DNA of 64,000 bases from an uncultured Lachnospiraceae bacterium (GCA_947089905.1 CAMUMG010000001.1:62001-126000), one strand, 5' to 3'; numbered from the stretch's first letter, positions 28,132 to 37,059 are shown. Made by a program: numbers and translations. Notes: generated from the sequence alone by a model not told the origin.

Positions 28132-29025
28132 ATGAAAGAAGTTCAGATTAGAGAAAAAAAATTTTTAAAACAGTATCGATTAGAAGATTATGAACGACCG
28201 TCTGTTGCTGTAGATATTGCACTTTTTACTTTAAAAGAAGAACAAAATAATAATTATCGAAAGATTCCAGAAAAAAAGTTATCACTGTTATTAGTAAAAC
28301 GAGCAGAACCCCCTTTTGAGGGAATGTGGGTATTACCGGGAGGATTTTTAAGAAAGGAAGAGACATTAGAGCAAGCAGCACAAAGAGAATTATTAGAAGA
28401 AACAGGTATGGACAAGGTAAATTTGAGAAATTTTAAAGTATACAGTGATTTAGGAAGAGATCCAAGAGGTTGGATTTTATCAAATGCCTATCTTGCCTTA
28501 ACAAAAGATAATCAAACTATACTACAGGCGACAAAAGATGCTAAAGAAGCAGTTTGGGCAGAGATTGAGTTAAAAAAACAGGAAGAAAAAAGAATAGAAC
28601 AAAAAACAGCGTATGAAGTTTTTCAGATCTATCAATTAACTTTTTTGGGATTAAAACAAGAGGTCAGAGCGAAAATTCAGGAAAAACTTCACTATGAAAA
28701 GACAGGAAGAAGTACAAAATTTGAAATTTTAGAGAGTGAAGGAATTGGTTTTGATCACGCTAAAATTATAACAGAAGTTCTCATTTATCTTAGAGAAGAA
28801 TTATTTCGCTCAAACCTTGGTTTTGAACTGCTTCCGGAAGAATTTACACTATTTGAACTTCAAAAGGCATATGAGTTAATTTTGGATCAACCACTTTTAA
28901 CTCCTAATTTTAGAAGAAAAATATCAGAATTTGTAAAAGAAACAGAAAAAATGAATGAAGGAGCAGGACATCGCCCTGCTCGATTGTATCGCAGAAATTT
29001 AGAGAAACTTTATGGTGGGCAATAA
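28132..29025 (+). CDS. NUDIX protein with NrtR-type C-terminal winged helix
   Basis: A 297-residue protein. The NUDIX box is at 71-93 (GFLRKEETLEQ, RELLEETGM). The C-terminal half (about 205-295) resembles the winged-helix domain of NrtR regulators, with FTLFELQKAYELIL and FRRKISEF. NrtR-type proteins sense ADP-ribose or related NAD metabolites and repress NAD genes. An intact NUDIX box leaves hydrolase activity (ADP-ribose or similar) possible. No NAD genes adjoin it. GGAGGATT precedes the start. Confidence 0.85.
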   Translation: MKEVQIREKKFLKQYRLEDYERPSVAVDIALFTLKEEQNNNYRKIPEKKLSLLLVKRAEPPFEGMWVLPGGFLRKEETLEQAAQRELLEETGMDKVNLRNFKVYSDLGRDPRGWILSNAYLALTKDNQTILQATKDAKEAVWAEIELKKQEEKRIEQKTAYEVFQIYQLTFLGLKQEVRAKIQEKLHYEKTGRSTKFEILESEGIGFDHAKIITEVLIYLREELFRSNLGFELLPEEFTLFELQKAYELILDQPLLTPNFRRKISEFVKETEKMNEGAGHRPARLYRRNLEKLYGGQ

Positions 29026-29078
29026 TCATTATATTTTTTTAAATGATTTAGTTAATAATCGTTCAGTTAAATTGTATA

Positions 29079-30554
29079 TTAATTTAATTTTCTAAAAAAT
29101 GCTTCTATTTCAGAAATTAAATTTGACCAATCTGCATTAGTCACATATCCAGTAGCTGTACTTACAGCTAATTTCATAAAAAATTCATTTACAAATTTTT
29201 TAATAGCGGTAAGTGCGGTTCCTAATATACGTTTTTTCGGCATGCTTGATTGAATTTGTTCATTAGCTAATAATAAATTATTTTTTATAGAATTTAATTC
29301 TTTTTCAGGAATATCAATTAGATAGTCTAATGAAGAAAAAATTTTTCCATAAAGATTTTGGAATGATGTAGTATTTTCTACATGATTGTCATTAAAGACT
29401 GGATTATTAACAGGACCATTAAAAAAATTATTCATAGTCTTTTCCTCCTTTTTTAAATATATTTTATTGTTAATAATTTCTAATTCGGTTGTTAAATTTG
29501 ATTGAATTTCATATTCAATTAATTTTTTAACACTTGGGTTTTCAAATTCATTTTCGAGTACAGAAAAGAAAGTATAAGTTAAATCATTTCGGACATTTAA
29601 TATCATATAATTAAATAACAACCGTTTAACAGAAGATTCTATTTCACTTATATACCAATCAACAATTCCTTCCACATATTTATTATTAAATTTTATGCTA
29701 AGAAGTAAGTTTAAAAGTCCTTCTTTAGCACTTCTATTGAATAGAGATGAATTTATAATCCATGTATTTATAAGAGTGCTATTAGAAGATATATTTGGTA
29801 TATACTTCAAAAATGGAAAAAACCATTTTAAGGTATCATTATAATAATAGGAATAATCTAGTATATCATTAGGAATATTTTTGATGTTTTGCTCTCCATG
29901 TAAATATAATCCCCACATTCCATATTCTTGTAATCCAATATCACCATCTATAATTAAATTTAACATATCATTTTGATCTATATATTTATGTATATCTTTT
30001 TTTTCTGCTAATCTATTATATCCATAAAATTTAGTTAACCAAGACCTGATTTCAGGCTTACTTTTGCGTAAGTTTTGTATTAACAATGATAAATTAGGAA
30101 TATTTTTATCTTTTGAAAACAAAACTGTACTTGCGTCAATTTGTAACTCTGTAATATTATCAAGATAAGAATTATGTTTGTTTACCTTTTTTAATATATT
30201 TAGTAGTTCTTCTTTATTATAGATTGTAGATAGTGTTGCAAGTATCCAATTAATATTTTCTTGGTCATTTTCTAATTCGAGTTGCTTTTTGCATACTTTT
30301 ATAATTTTTTCAGAGTTTATGGATGTTGATAAGTGAAGTGCCCACTTTCTAACCTTAGACACAGGAGATTGTATTAAAGACTCTAAACAAGTTTCTAGTC
30401 TTTGCATTGAAAAAGGAAGCAATCTACGCCCCTTAACAATTTCTTGAAAAAGCCTTTGAATACTATCACGTTGTATGTTAATATCTTGATTTTGCATAAG
30501 TACTAGATAATACTCTATTTCTAAATAAGTAAGAACATAGGGCTGATTAAACAT
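29079..30554 (-). CDS. HEAT-like repeat protein of unknown function
   Basis: A 491-residue all-helical protein. Residues about 1-350 show degenerate HEAT/ARM-like helix pairs (QRDSIQRLFQEIV, VSKVRKWALHLS). Then comes a Gly/Asn-rich turn motif, NNFFNGPVNNPVFNDN, near residue 375, and a C-terminal helical domain (about 385-491). The Asn/Gly motif recalls short segments found in bacterial STAND and effector-associated proteins, including the TIR gene at 38270 in this window. No signal peptide or catalytic motif is seen. Divergently transcribed from the VWA/PurA-like operon. I do not recognise a named family. Confidence 0.6.
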   Translation of the reverse strand: MFNQPYVLTYLEIEYYLVLMQNQDINIQRDSIQRLFQEIVKGRRLLPFSMQRLETCLESLIQSPVSKVRKWALHLSTSINSEKIIKVCKKQLELENDQENINWILATLSTIYNKEELLNILKKVNKHNSYLDNITELQIDASTVLFSKDKNIPNLSLLIQNLRKSKPEIRSWLTKFYGYNRLAEKKDIHKYIDQNDMLNLIIDGDIGLQEYGMWGLYLHGEQNIKNIPNDILDYSYYYNDTLKWFFPFLKYIPNISSNSTLINTWIINSSLFNRSAKEGLLNLLLSIKFNNKYVEGIVDWYISEIESSVKRLLFNYMILNVRNDLTYTFFSVLENEFENPSVKKLIEYEIQSNLTTELEIINNKIYLKKEEKTMNNFFNGPVNNPVFNDNHVENTTSFQNLYGKIFSSLDYLIDIPEKELNSIKNNLLLANEQIQSSMPKKRILGTALTAIKKFVNEFFMKLAVSTATGYVTNADWSNLISEIEAFFRKLN

Positions 30555-30629
30555 CCAAATTCCCCCTTTTTATATTAAGCTTATCATAATACTTTTTATA
30601 AATCAAGTTAATATTAAAATTGCCTCAGA

Positions 30630-30659
30630 ACAAAATTGTTTCTTACTTGACAAAATTGT
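30630..30659 (+). promoter_or_regulatory. Tandem palindromes at the VWA promoter
   Basis: ACAAAATTGT occurs at 30630-30639 and at 30650-30659, 20 bp apart (two helical turns). Each is a near-perfect dyad, and the second overlaps the -35 box. A repressor binding cooperatively is the simple reading. Confidence 0.5.
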
Positions 30660-30675
30660 ATATTAATATTATAAT
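30647..30675 (+). promoter_or_regulatory. Sigma-A promoter of the VWA/PurA-like operon
   Basis: TTGACA at 30647-30652, a 17-bp spacer and TATAAT at 30670-30675: full consensus. Confidence 0.85.
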
Positions 30676-30727
30676 GATAATAACAAAAAGATAATATTAA
30701 AATAATTTTAATAAAGGGGGATTTTTT

Positions 30728-31645
30728 ATGGGAACAGGAGCATGGAGCAGCAGAGATTGGGAGAGCTATACAAGATCGAGAGGATATACGGATCGTTCTA
30801 CAGCAAATGAGATGTATCGGGCAAGAACAATTTCCCCATTACTTGAACCAAGAAATATTACATTTCGAGAAGCAAGAGATAGTTTCGAACACCCACTTTC
30901 TACTCCTATTATTTTAGGATTGGATGTAACAGGAAGCATGGGAACTGTACTTGAAGTGATTGCAAAAAAATTAAATTATTTAATTACAGAACTATACCAA
31001 AGACAACCTGTTACAGATCCTCAGATTATGGTAATGGCATTTGGAGATGTAGAATGTGACAGACATCCTTTGCAGGTGACACAGTTTGAATCTGATATTC
31101 GAATTGCAGAACAGTTAAATAGTGTTTTCTTTGAGCAAGGAGGAGGAGGCAACGGGGGAGAATCCTATACTCTGCCTTGGTATTTTGCAGCACGCCATAC
31201 TAGAACAGATCAATTTGAAAAAAGGGGAAAGAAAGGTTTCTTATTTACAATAGGAGATGAGAATTATCTTCCAATTTTACGAAAAGAAGCAATTCGACAA
31301 TTTATTGGTGATAGTTCAGAACGAGATCTAACAGCACAAGAACTATTACAAGAAGTTTCAAGACAGTACGAAATATTTCATTTAATGATTGCACAGGGAA
31401 GTGGAATGAGATATCAAGGAGGCATGGAAGGCGAAGTGGTGGTTTCTAATTGGAGAAGGCTTCTTGGAGATAGAGCAGTTTTAGTAAATGAGTGTACACA
31501 ACTTCCAGAAATTATTGTTTCTTTATTGGAACTTTTTTCTAATAAAAATTCAACACAACAAAATAGTTCTTCTCTTTTAGAAGAAGAACAGATAGGGAAA
31601 ACATTTATAGAAGAGCAATGGAAGAAAAATAGGTGGAATTTATAA
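30728..31645 (+). CDS. VWA domain protein
   Basis: A 305-residue cytoplasmic protein with a von Willebrand A fold. The MIDAS metal motif is D66-x-T68-x-S70 in LGLDVTGSMG, followed by VMAFGDVECDRHPLQ and a glycine-rich segment (QGGGGNGGES). The N-terminal 55 residues are polar (MGTGAWSSRDW). No membrane segment or signal. It is not paired with a MoxR ATPase as many VWA proteins are. Instead its stop codon overlaps the start of a PurA-like gene. Function unknown; a strong promoter and GGGGGA ribosome site suggest real expression. Confidence 0.85.
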   Translation: MGTGAWSSRDWESYTRSRGYTDRSTANEMYRARTISPLLEPRNITFREARDSFEHPLSTPIILGLDVTGSMGTVLEVIAKKLNYLITELYQRQPVTDPQIMVMAFGDVECDRHPLQVTQFESDIRIAEQLNSVFFEQGGGGNGGESYTLPWYFAARHTRTDQFEKRGKKGFLFTIGDENYLPILRKEAIRQFIGDSSERDLTAQELLQEVSRQYEIFHLMIAQGSGMRYQGGMEGEVVVSNWRRLLGDRAVLVNECTQLPEIIVSLLELFSNKNSTQQNSSSLLEEEQIGKTFIEEQWKKNRWNL

Positions 31646-32850
31646 TGAAGCAGATACAAGTAATAATTGGAGCAAATTATGGAGATGAAGGAAAAGGTAT
31701 GATGACAGACTATTTTGCAAAAAAAGCAGAAGAAAATAAGGAAAGTTGTATTGTAGTCTGTCATAATGGAGGATCTCAGCGAGGACATACTGTAGAACTT
31801 TGTGACGGAACTCGTCATGTATTTCATCATTTTGGATCAGGAGTTTTTGCTAAAGCAGATACATATTTTGCAGATACATTTTTAATTAACCCAATGATTT
31901 ATTGTGTAGAAAAAAAAGAGTTAGAAAAAAAGTTAAATATAGTATCTTCTATTCACTGCTTTGCTAATCCTTCCTGTTGTTTAACACTACCTTTTGATCT
32001 GTTAATAAATCAAATAGCAGAAGAATCTAGGGCAGAAAAACGACATGGCAGTTGTGGTATGGGAATTTACGAGACAATTCTTAGAAGTAAATATCCTCTT
32101 TATCGAATGGAACTTTCTGATTGGAAGGAACTGAGTAATCAAAAAAGAAAAGAATTTTTAATTCGAGTGAGAGAGGAATATGTAAAGGAAAGATTAAATG
32201 AAGTAACCAATGGAAAACTTTCTGATGCTTGGAAGGAGAGAGTGTATAGTCCCTATCTAATTGAAAATTTTTTACAGGATTGTCACGAATTCTTTTTAGA
32301 TGTTACTTTAATAGAATCGTCTATGCTCTGTCACTATGATCGAATTATTTTTGAAGGCGGACAGGGACTTTTGTTAGATCAGTCAAATGTGGCAGAAATG
32401 CCACATTTGACTCCAAGTAATACTGGATTGAAAAATCCAGCAGCTTTTTTAAAAGCGTTAACTTCTTTAAAAGAATTTGCAATACCGAAAATAGAGGTCT
32501 GTTATGTAAGTCGAACCTATCTGACAAGACATGGAGCAGGGAATCTTTTTGGGGAGTGTAAAAGAGAAGAAGTCTATGCCAGAGAGGATCGCACCAATGT
32601 TACAAATCCCTATCAACAAAATTTTCGATATGCACCTCTTAATAAGAAAGAACTTATAAAACGAATTCAAGATGATTTTTTCTCTGAATTTGATTCGAAA
32701 CAAAATATAAAACTTTCTTTAGCTATTACACATTGGAGAGAAAAAGAGGAAACAAATTTAGAAATTGAGCAGTGGAATTTACTAAAAGAAATGTTAGATC
32801 AAATGTATATTTCTGATGGGACAACAAGAGATACCATCCGCATTTTTTAA
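31645..32850 (+). CDS. Divergent adenylosuccinate synthetase-like (PurA family) protein
   Basis: A 401-residue PurA-family GTP enzyme. The N-terminal loop IGANYGDEGKG (D14 matches the catalytic Asp of PurA), GGSQRGHT with H48, FEGGQGLLLDQ and SRTYLTRHGAG (arginine loop) are present. The IMP-binding region GRGIGPAY of housekeeping PurA is replaced by KRHGSCGMGIYET, and the C-terminal base-recognition part is rewritten. It is therefore a paralogue with possibly another nucleotide or amino-acid substrate. The retained Asp argues against phage PurZ, in which this Asp is replaced. ATG 31645 overlaps the VWA stop (TAATG); a GTG at 31633 is an alternative. Confidence 0.8.
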   Translation: MKQIQVIIGANYGDEGKGMMTDYFAKKAEENKESCIVVCHNGGSQRGHTVELCDGTRHVFHHFGSGVFAKADTYFADTFLINPMIYCVEKKELEKKLNIVSSIHCFANPSCCLTLPFDLLINQIAEESRAEKRHGSCGMGIYETILRSKYPLYRMELSDWKELSNQKRKEFLIRVREEYVKERLNEVTNGKLSDAWKERVYSPYLIENFLQDCHEFFLDVTLIESSMLCHYDRIIFEGGQGLLLDQSNVAEMPHLTPSNTGLKNPAAFLKALTSLKEFAIPKIEVCYVSRTYLTRHGAGNLFGECKREEVYAREDRTNVTNPYQQNFRYAPLNKKELIKRIQDDFFSEFDSKQNIKLSLAITHWREKEETNLEIEQWNLLKEMLDQMYISDGTTRDTIRIF

Positions 32851-32914
32851 TAGAAAGTGAATAGCTGTCAAAATAATTGCATAAAGTGTATAAAATTGAA
32901 CGGGATGGTTAAAA

Positions 32915-34072
32915 ATGAAACGAATCCGTTTTAAATTCCACTATTTAATAGCAATATTAATAGTAATTTTATTGCTTTCAGGCTGTAAACAGACAGAGAA
33001 CACAAATATGGATCAACAACTATTAGGAATGGATGGAGAAGAATTAGAAAAAGAGTCACAACAAGAATTTAATGAAGAGTTGGTAAAAGAAAAGGAAGAA
33101 GAAAAGGAGAAGGAAGAAGAAAAAAAAGATTATATTAAATGGGTAGATTTTCAGGTGACATATGAGGCGTTAGATGCTGCTTATAAGTATGATGTATCTT
33201 CATACGGTTCAGAACCTCATTATAACTGGATTGAATTATTAGCCTATCTTGGAGCACGATATGGAGGAGATTTTAAAAGATTTCAAGAAACAGACATGAA
33301 AGCTCTTTGTGATAAATTAGCAGAGGGAAAAACAATAGAAGAACTCACAGAGAAAATGAGTTACTATAATTATTATAAAGAAGCTTATGAGGCGGTATTA
33401 GGCGGAATGGTTGGTGAATATCAAATAGAAGAGGATCAAATACAGGAAGATCAAACAGACTCTAAAGAACAGCCAGAAGTGGAATATGTAACCCGTTATG
33501 GTTTAAAAGCATTTTCACCGATTGCCAAAAATTTTCCTTATAGTGATTATGATGATTTTGGAGCATCGAGAAGTTATGGATATCGAAGAGTTCATTTAGG
33601 ACATGATATGATGGGAGCAACCGGAACCCCAATTATTGCCGTAGAATCTGGCTATGTAGAAGCGCTTGGATGGAATCAGTATGGAGGATGGCGAATTGGA
33701 ATTCGCTCTTTTGATAAAAAAAGATATTATTATTATGCCCATTTAAGAAAAGACTTTCCATATAATAAAGAACTAGAAGAGGGAAGTATTGTACAGGCAG
33801 GAGATGTCATTGGATATTTAGGACATACAGGTTATAGCGTAAAAGAAAACGTAAATAATATTGATATTCCCCATCTTCATTTTGGACTACAATTAATCTT
33901 TAATGAATCTCAAAAAGAGGGTAATAATGAAATCTGGATCGATTGTTATGCGCTAGTACGATTTTTATATCGAAATCGAAGTGAAACTGTAAAAGTTCCA
34001 GAAACAAAAGAGTGGATAAGAACAAAACAGTTTATCGATCCAGCAGCTCAAGAATATAAAAATAAAGAATAA
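32915..34072 (+). CDS. M23 family metallopeptidase lipoprotein
   Basis: A 385-residue lipoprotein. The N-terminal signal ends in the lipobox LLSGC with C24 as the lipidated residue. An acidic linker follows (EKEEEKEKEEEKK), then a helical domain (about 70-175). The C-terminal LytM/M23 peptidase carries the metal ligands HLGHD(MMG) and HLHFG. M23 enzymes cleave peptidoglycan cross-bridges or stem peptides at the membrane outer face. HxxxD-HxH ligands all appear intact. It is a single-gene unit closed by a terminator. Confidence 0.9.
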   Translation: MKRIRFKFHYLIAILIVILLLSGCKQTENTNMDQQLLGMDGEELEKESQQEFNEELVKEKEEEKEKEEEKKDYIKWVDFQVTYEALDAAYKYDVSSYGSEPHYNWIELLAYLGARYGGDFKRFQETDMKALCDKLAEGKTIEELTEKMSYYNYYKEAYEAVLGGMVGEYQIEEDQIQEDQTDSKEQPEVEYVTRYGLKAFSPIAKNFPYSDYDDFGASRSYGYRRVHLGHDMMGATGTPIIAVESGYVEALGWNQYGGWRIGIRSFDKKRYYYYAHLRKDFPYNKELEEGSIVQAGDVIGYLGHTGYSVKENVNNIDIPHLHFGLQLIFNESQKEGNNEIWIDCYALVRFLYRNRSETVKVPETKEWIRTKQFIDPAAQEYKNKE

Positions 34073-34079
34073 AAAGAAG

Positions 34080-34129
34080 ACAATAGTGGAAAAAGCTTTC
34101 TAAGAAAGCACTTTCCCTATTGTTTTTTT
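34080..34129 (+). terminator. Terminator after the M23 lipoprotein gene
   Basis: ACAATAGTGGAAA pairs with TTTCCCTATTGT (one bulge) and is followed by TTTTTTT. Confidence 0.8.
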
Positions 34130-34210
34130 GTATCTAGTTGCCTTTTTAGAAAAAATCCGATAAAATAATAGAAAAGATAAATTAAAAAAACAGAAAGGTA
34201 TGGTAAGGGT

Positions 34211-34999
34211 ATGGAAAAAGCGATAAAGACAACGGCGATACTTACAGGGAAGGTAGAATTACAACCTGACATTTTTAGTTTTTGGTTTAAGAATCCTGAC
34301 TTAGAAACAAGTATTGCAACTACAGCAGTTCCAGGTCAGTTTGTAATGGTCTATCTCAAAGATAAAAGTAAAGTGCTTCCACGTCCTATTAGTATCTGTG
34401 AAGTTGATAAAAAGAATGGTCTGTTCCGTTTAATATTTCGTATTATGGGAGAAGGTACAAGAGAACTTTCTAAAATGGAAGTTGGAGAATATATAGAGAT
34501 ATTAGGACCATTAGGAAATGGATTTTTACTTCCACAAAAAGAGGAGAAGTATTTAATTGTTGGAGGAGGAATTGGAATTTTTCCGCTGTTAGAGTTAGTA
34601 AAACAGTTACATGGAACAAAGCAGATTGTGTTAGGATATCGAAATAAAGATACTTTTTTAGCAGAAGAATTTCAAAAATATGGACAAGTTCAAATTGCAA
34701 CAGATGATGGAAGTCTTGGGACACAAGGAACAGTAATCGATGTACTAAAAAATGATACCATGTCTTATCAGATGATATTTGCGTGTGGACCATTGCCAAT
34801 GTTAAAAGGAGTAAAGGAGATCGCAAAAAAATATAACATTCCAGCACAGATTTCCATGGAGGAAAGAATGGCCTGTGGAATTGGTGCGTGTCTTGGTTGC
34901 GTATGTAAATCAACAGAACTTGATCCCCATTCCAATGTTTATAATAAAAGGGTATGCAAAGATGGACCAGTATTTTTTGCAGATGCGATTGAATTTTAA
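34211..34999 (+). CDS. pyrK: Dihydroorotate dehydrogenase electron-transfer subunit PyrK
   Basis: Iron-sulfur flavoprotein that passes electrons from PyrD to NAD+. The FAD-binding motif RPISICEVD (58-66) and NAD-binding GGGIGIFPLLEL (118-129) are followed by the 2Fe-2S ligands C222, C227, C230 and C249 (CGIGACLGC... CKDG). 262 residues, usual size. It forms the class IB dihydroorotate dehydrogenase with PyrD, encoded 730 bp downstream beyond an intervening gene. Confidence 0.96.
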   Translation: MEKAIKTTAILTGKVELQPDIFSFWFKNPDLETSIATTAVPGQFVMVYLKDKSKVLPRPISICEVDKKNGLFRLIFRIMGEGTRELSKMEVGEYIEILGPLGNGFLLPQKEEKYLIVGGGIGIFPLLELVKQLHGTKQIVLGYRNKDTFLAEEFQKYGQVQIATDDGSLGTQGTVIDVLKNDTMSYQMIFACGPLPMLKGVKEIAKKYNIPAQISMEERMACGIGACLGCVCKSTELDPHSNVYNKRVCKDGPVFFADAIEF

Positions 35000-35023
35000 A
35001 ATACGTATGAAAAGAGTGATAGA

Positions 35024-35701
35024 GTGGCTTCATGGATGGTTCATTTACGGATAGCGGATCTGTTGTTAGAAAGATTTCAACATATCAAAAATACAGAATT
35101 TGTTGTTGGAAATATTGCACCAGATAGTGGCGTGCCAAATGAAGATTGGACTTATTTTACACCGCTTAAAGAAGTATCACATTTTTGGGATGACAATAAA
35201 CAGATTCAGATTGAACAATATATAAACAGATATTTTTCAAAAGAAATGCAAAAAAATTATAATCGGAAGCAATCTTCTTTTTACTTAGGGTATTTGACAC
35301 ATCTTATGACAGATATATTTTGGAGTAAACAAATTTTAAAGCCCTGTATAAAAAGTCATGAAAAAGAGGTATTGAAGGATAAACAGGGATTTATTTGGAA
35401 AATGAAAGCGGACTGGTATGATTTGGATTTTCTTTATTTATCTAAAAATCCTGATTTTAGAGGCTTTCAGATCTATAAAAATGCGGCAGGTTTTCAAAAT
35501 GTCTATATGGATATTTTTACAGAAGATGCGTTTGATAATCGAAGAAACTATATTGTAGGATTTTATAGTGAGAAAAGAGAGAATTTAGAAAGAGCATATC
35601 CATTTTTAAATGAAAAACAAATGGATCAGTTTTTGACAGAAACTACGGATGCAGTTGAAAAATGGACAAAAGAACTGTTTGGTGATGAAACAGCAGATTA
35701 A
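35024..35701 (+). CDS. Zinc-dependent phospholipase C-like protein
   Basis: A 225-residue protein of the zinc-dependent phospholipase C/S1-P1-like family. It has MVHLRIADLLLERF at the N-terminus, GNIAPDSGVPNEDW, and the histidine/aspartate-rich HFWDD and GYLTHLMTDIFW that would bind zinc. No signal peptide is present, so it is probably cytoplasmic, unlike secreted toxins of the family. GTG 35024 follows AAAAGAG. It lies between pyrK and pyrD with short spacers, so it is co-transcribed with pyrimidine genes without an obvious metabolic link. Confidence 0.82.
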   Translation: MASWMVHLRIADLLLERFQHIKNTEFVVGNIAPDSGVPNEDWTYFTPLKEVSHFWDDNKQIQIEQYINRYFSKEMQKNYNRKQSSFYLGYLTHLMTDIFWSKQILKPCIKSHEKEVLKDKQGFIWKMKADWYDLDFLYLSKNPDFRGFQIYKNAAGFQNVYMDIFTEDAFDNRRNYIVGFYSEKRENLERAYPFLNEKQMDQFLTETTDAVEKWTKELFGDETAD

Positions 35702-35731
35702 ATATAAAGATAGAGAGGAGAAGAGAGTTTC

Positions 35732-36634
35732 ATGAATACAAAGGTAACGATTGCCGGAGTAGAATTAAAAAATCCAGTTATGACAGCCTCTGGAACATTT
35801 GGTTCTGGAGCGGAGTATGGAGAGTTTGTAGACTTAAATCTTCTAGGAGCTGTTGTGACAAAAGGAGTGGCAAATGTAGCATGGGCTGGGAATCCAACTC
35901 CACGTGTAGCAGAGACATATGGTGGGATGTTAAATGCCATTGGTCTGCAAAATCCGGGTATTGATGTGTTTTTAAAAAGAGATATTCCTTTTTTAAAACA
36001 ATATGATACAAAAATTATTGTCAATGTCTGCGGACATAGCCTAGAAGAATATTGTGAAGTAGTAGAACGTCTTTCTGATGAAAAGATAGATCTGTTGGAA
36101 ATTAATATTTCCTGTCCAAACGTAAGAGAAGGCGGTATTGCATTTGGACAAAATCCTAAAATGGTGGAACAAATTACGACAGAATTAAAAAAACGGGCAG
36201 CACAGCCTATTATTATGAAGTTAAGTCCAAATGTCACAGATATTACTGAAATTGCTAAAGCAGCACAGGCAGGAGGAGCAGATGCACTATCGTTAATTAA
36301 TACTCTTACTGGAATGAAAATCGATATTAATCGAAGAGCCTTTGTTCTTGCCAATCAGACAGGTGGACTTTCTGGACCGGCAGTTAAGCCAATAGCAGTA
36401 AGAATGGTTTATCAGACAGCCCGTGCAGTAACCATTCCAATTATTGGAATGGGTGGAATCTGTAATGGGGAAGATGCTTTAGAATTTTTAATGGCAGGGG
36501 CAACCGCAGTAGCAGTTGGAACAGCAAATTTCATGAATCCATATGCAACGGTTGATACAATTCATGAAATTGAAACTTATATGAAAAATAAGAAAGTAAA
36601 TGATATTAAAGAATTAATTGGGTGTGTACATTAA
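35732..36634 (+). CDS. pyrD: Dihydroorotate dehydrogenase B, catalytic subunit
   Basis: FMN enzyme oxidising dihydroorotate to orotate, the fourth step of UMP synthesis. A 300-residue TIM barrel with NPVMTASGTFGSG near the N-terminus and the catalytic base C128 in INISCPN (class 1B uses Cys). Later FMN-binding GMGGICNGEDALEF is present. Works with PyrK upstream. pyrE (40.8 kb) and carB (27 kb) elsewhere in the window complete much of the pathway but are in separate units. Confidence 0.97.
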   Translation: MNTKVTIAGVELKNPVMTASGTFGSGAEYGEFVDLNLLGAVVTKGVANVAWAGNPTPRVAETYGGMLNAIGLQNPGIDVFLKRDIPFLKQYDTKIIVNVCGHSLEEYCEVVERLSDEKIDLLEINISCPNVREGGIAFGQNPKMVEQITTELKKRAAQPIIMKLSPNVTDITEIAKAAQAGGADALSLINTLTGMKIDINRRAFVLANQTGGLSGPAVKPIAVRMVYQTARAVTIPIIGMGGICNGEDALEFLMAGATAVAVGTANFMNPYATVDTIHEIETYMKNKKVNDIKELIGCVH

Positions 36635-36648
36635 TAATACAAATAAAA

Positions 36649-36687
36649 TCCCAGTGACAAGAATACAAATAAAATCAGTCACTGGGA
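36649..36687. terminator. Terminator between pyrD and the inverted-repeat element
   Basis: A 10-bp perfect stem (36649-36658 with 36678-36687) with a 19-nt loop. A T-rich tail follows on the minus strand. The sequence AATACAAATAAAATC is repeated inside and just before the stem. Confidence 0.6.
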
Positions 36688-36690
36688 AAG

Positions 36691-37059
36691 TCTGATATCA
36701 GATACTTAAAATAGAACTAAAATTTCATTCGTAGCTTCAACCAATTAATTATAATATTTGAACTGTTTATAATGAAAGCGAAGCGAATAGCAAAAGAAGA
36801 AATATACAAAATAGTAAATGGTTGAAATAAAGTAATAGTAAAATAACAAATCGCACTACGCAGAACATAAGTTACTTTGTTCGAGAGAACAAAGTTAGGC
36901 TTAAATATTGGAAATATTTAAATAAAAAGGCGATTATATAACCAGAATCTTTCCTAAAGTCAGGAAAAAAACGGAATGCAGCATCCTACTTCATCTGCAT
37001 CTGAAGCGATCGACAACGACGAAATTCATTTTAGTTCTATTTTAAGTATCTGTATCAGA
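36691..37059 (+). ncRNA. 369-bp structured element bounded by long inverted repeats
   Basis: The ends (36691-36724 and 37028-37059) pair over 31 positions with one bulge. Inside, nested and local stems fit a folded RNA. CGTAG (36730) pairs with CTACG (36856), and TTCAACCA (36736) with TGGTTGAA (36819). A perfect 9-bp hairpin with a GAGA (GNRA) loop is at 36874-36895. Further stems are AAATATT/AATATTT near 36903 and 36911, TTTCCT/AGGAAA near 36950 and ATGCAG/CTGCAT near 36977. No ORF of note. A GNRA loop on the plus strand favours plus-strand RNA. A MITE is the main alternative. I recognise no named family. Confidence 0.5.

Noticed and set aside
31645..32850. Phage-type PurZ (2-aminoadenine pathway)
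   Set aside because: PurZ enzymes replace the catalytic Asp of the GDEGKG loop, which is retained here, and no companion Z-genome genes or phage genes are present.
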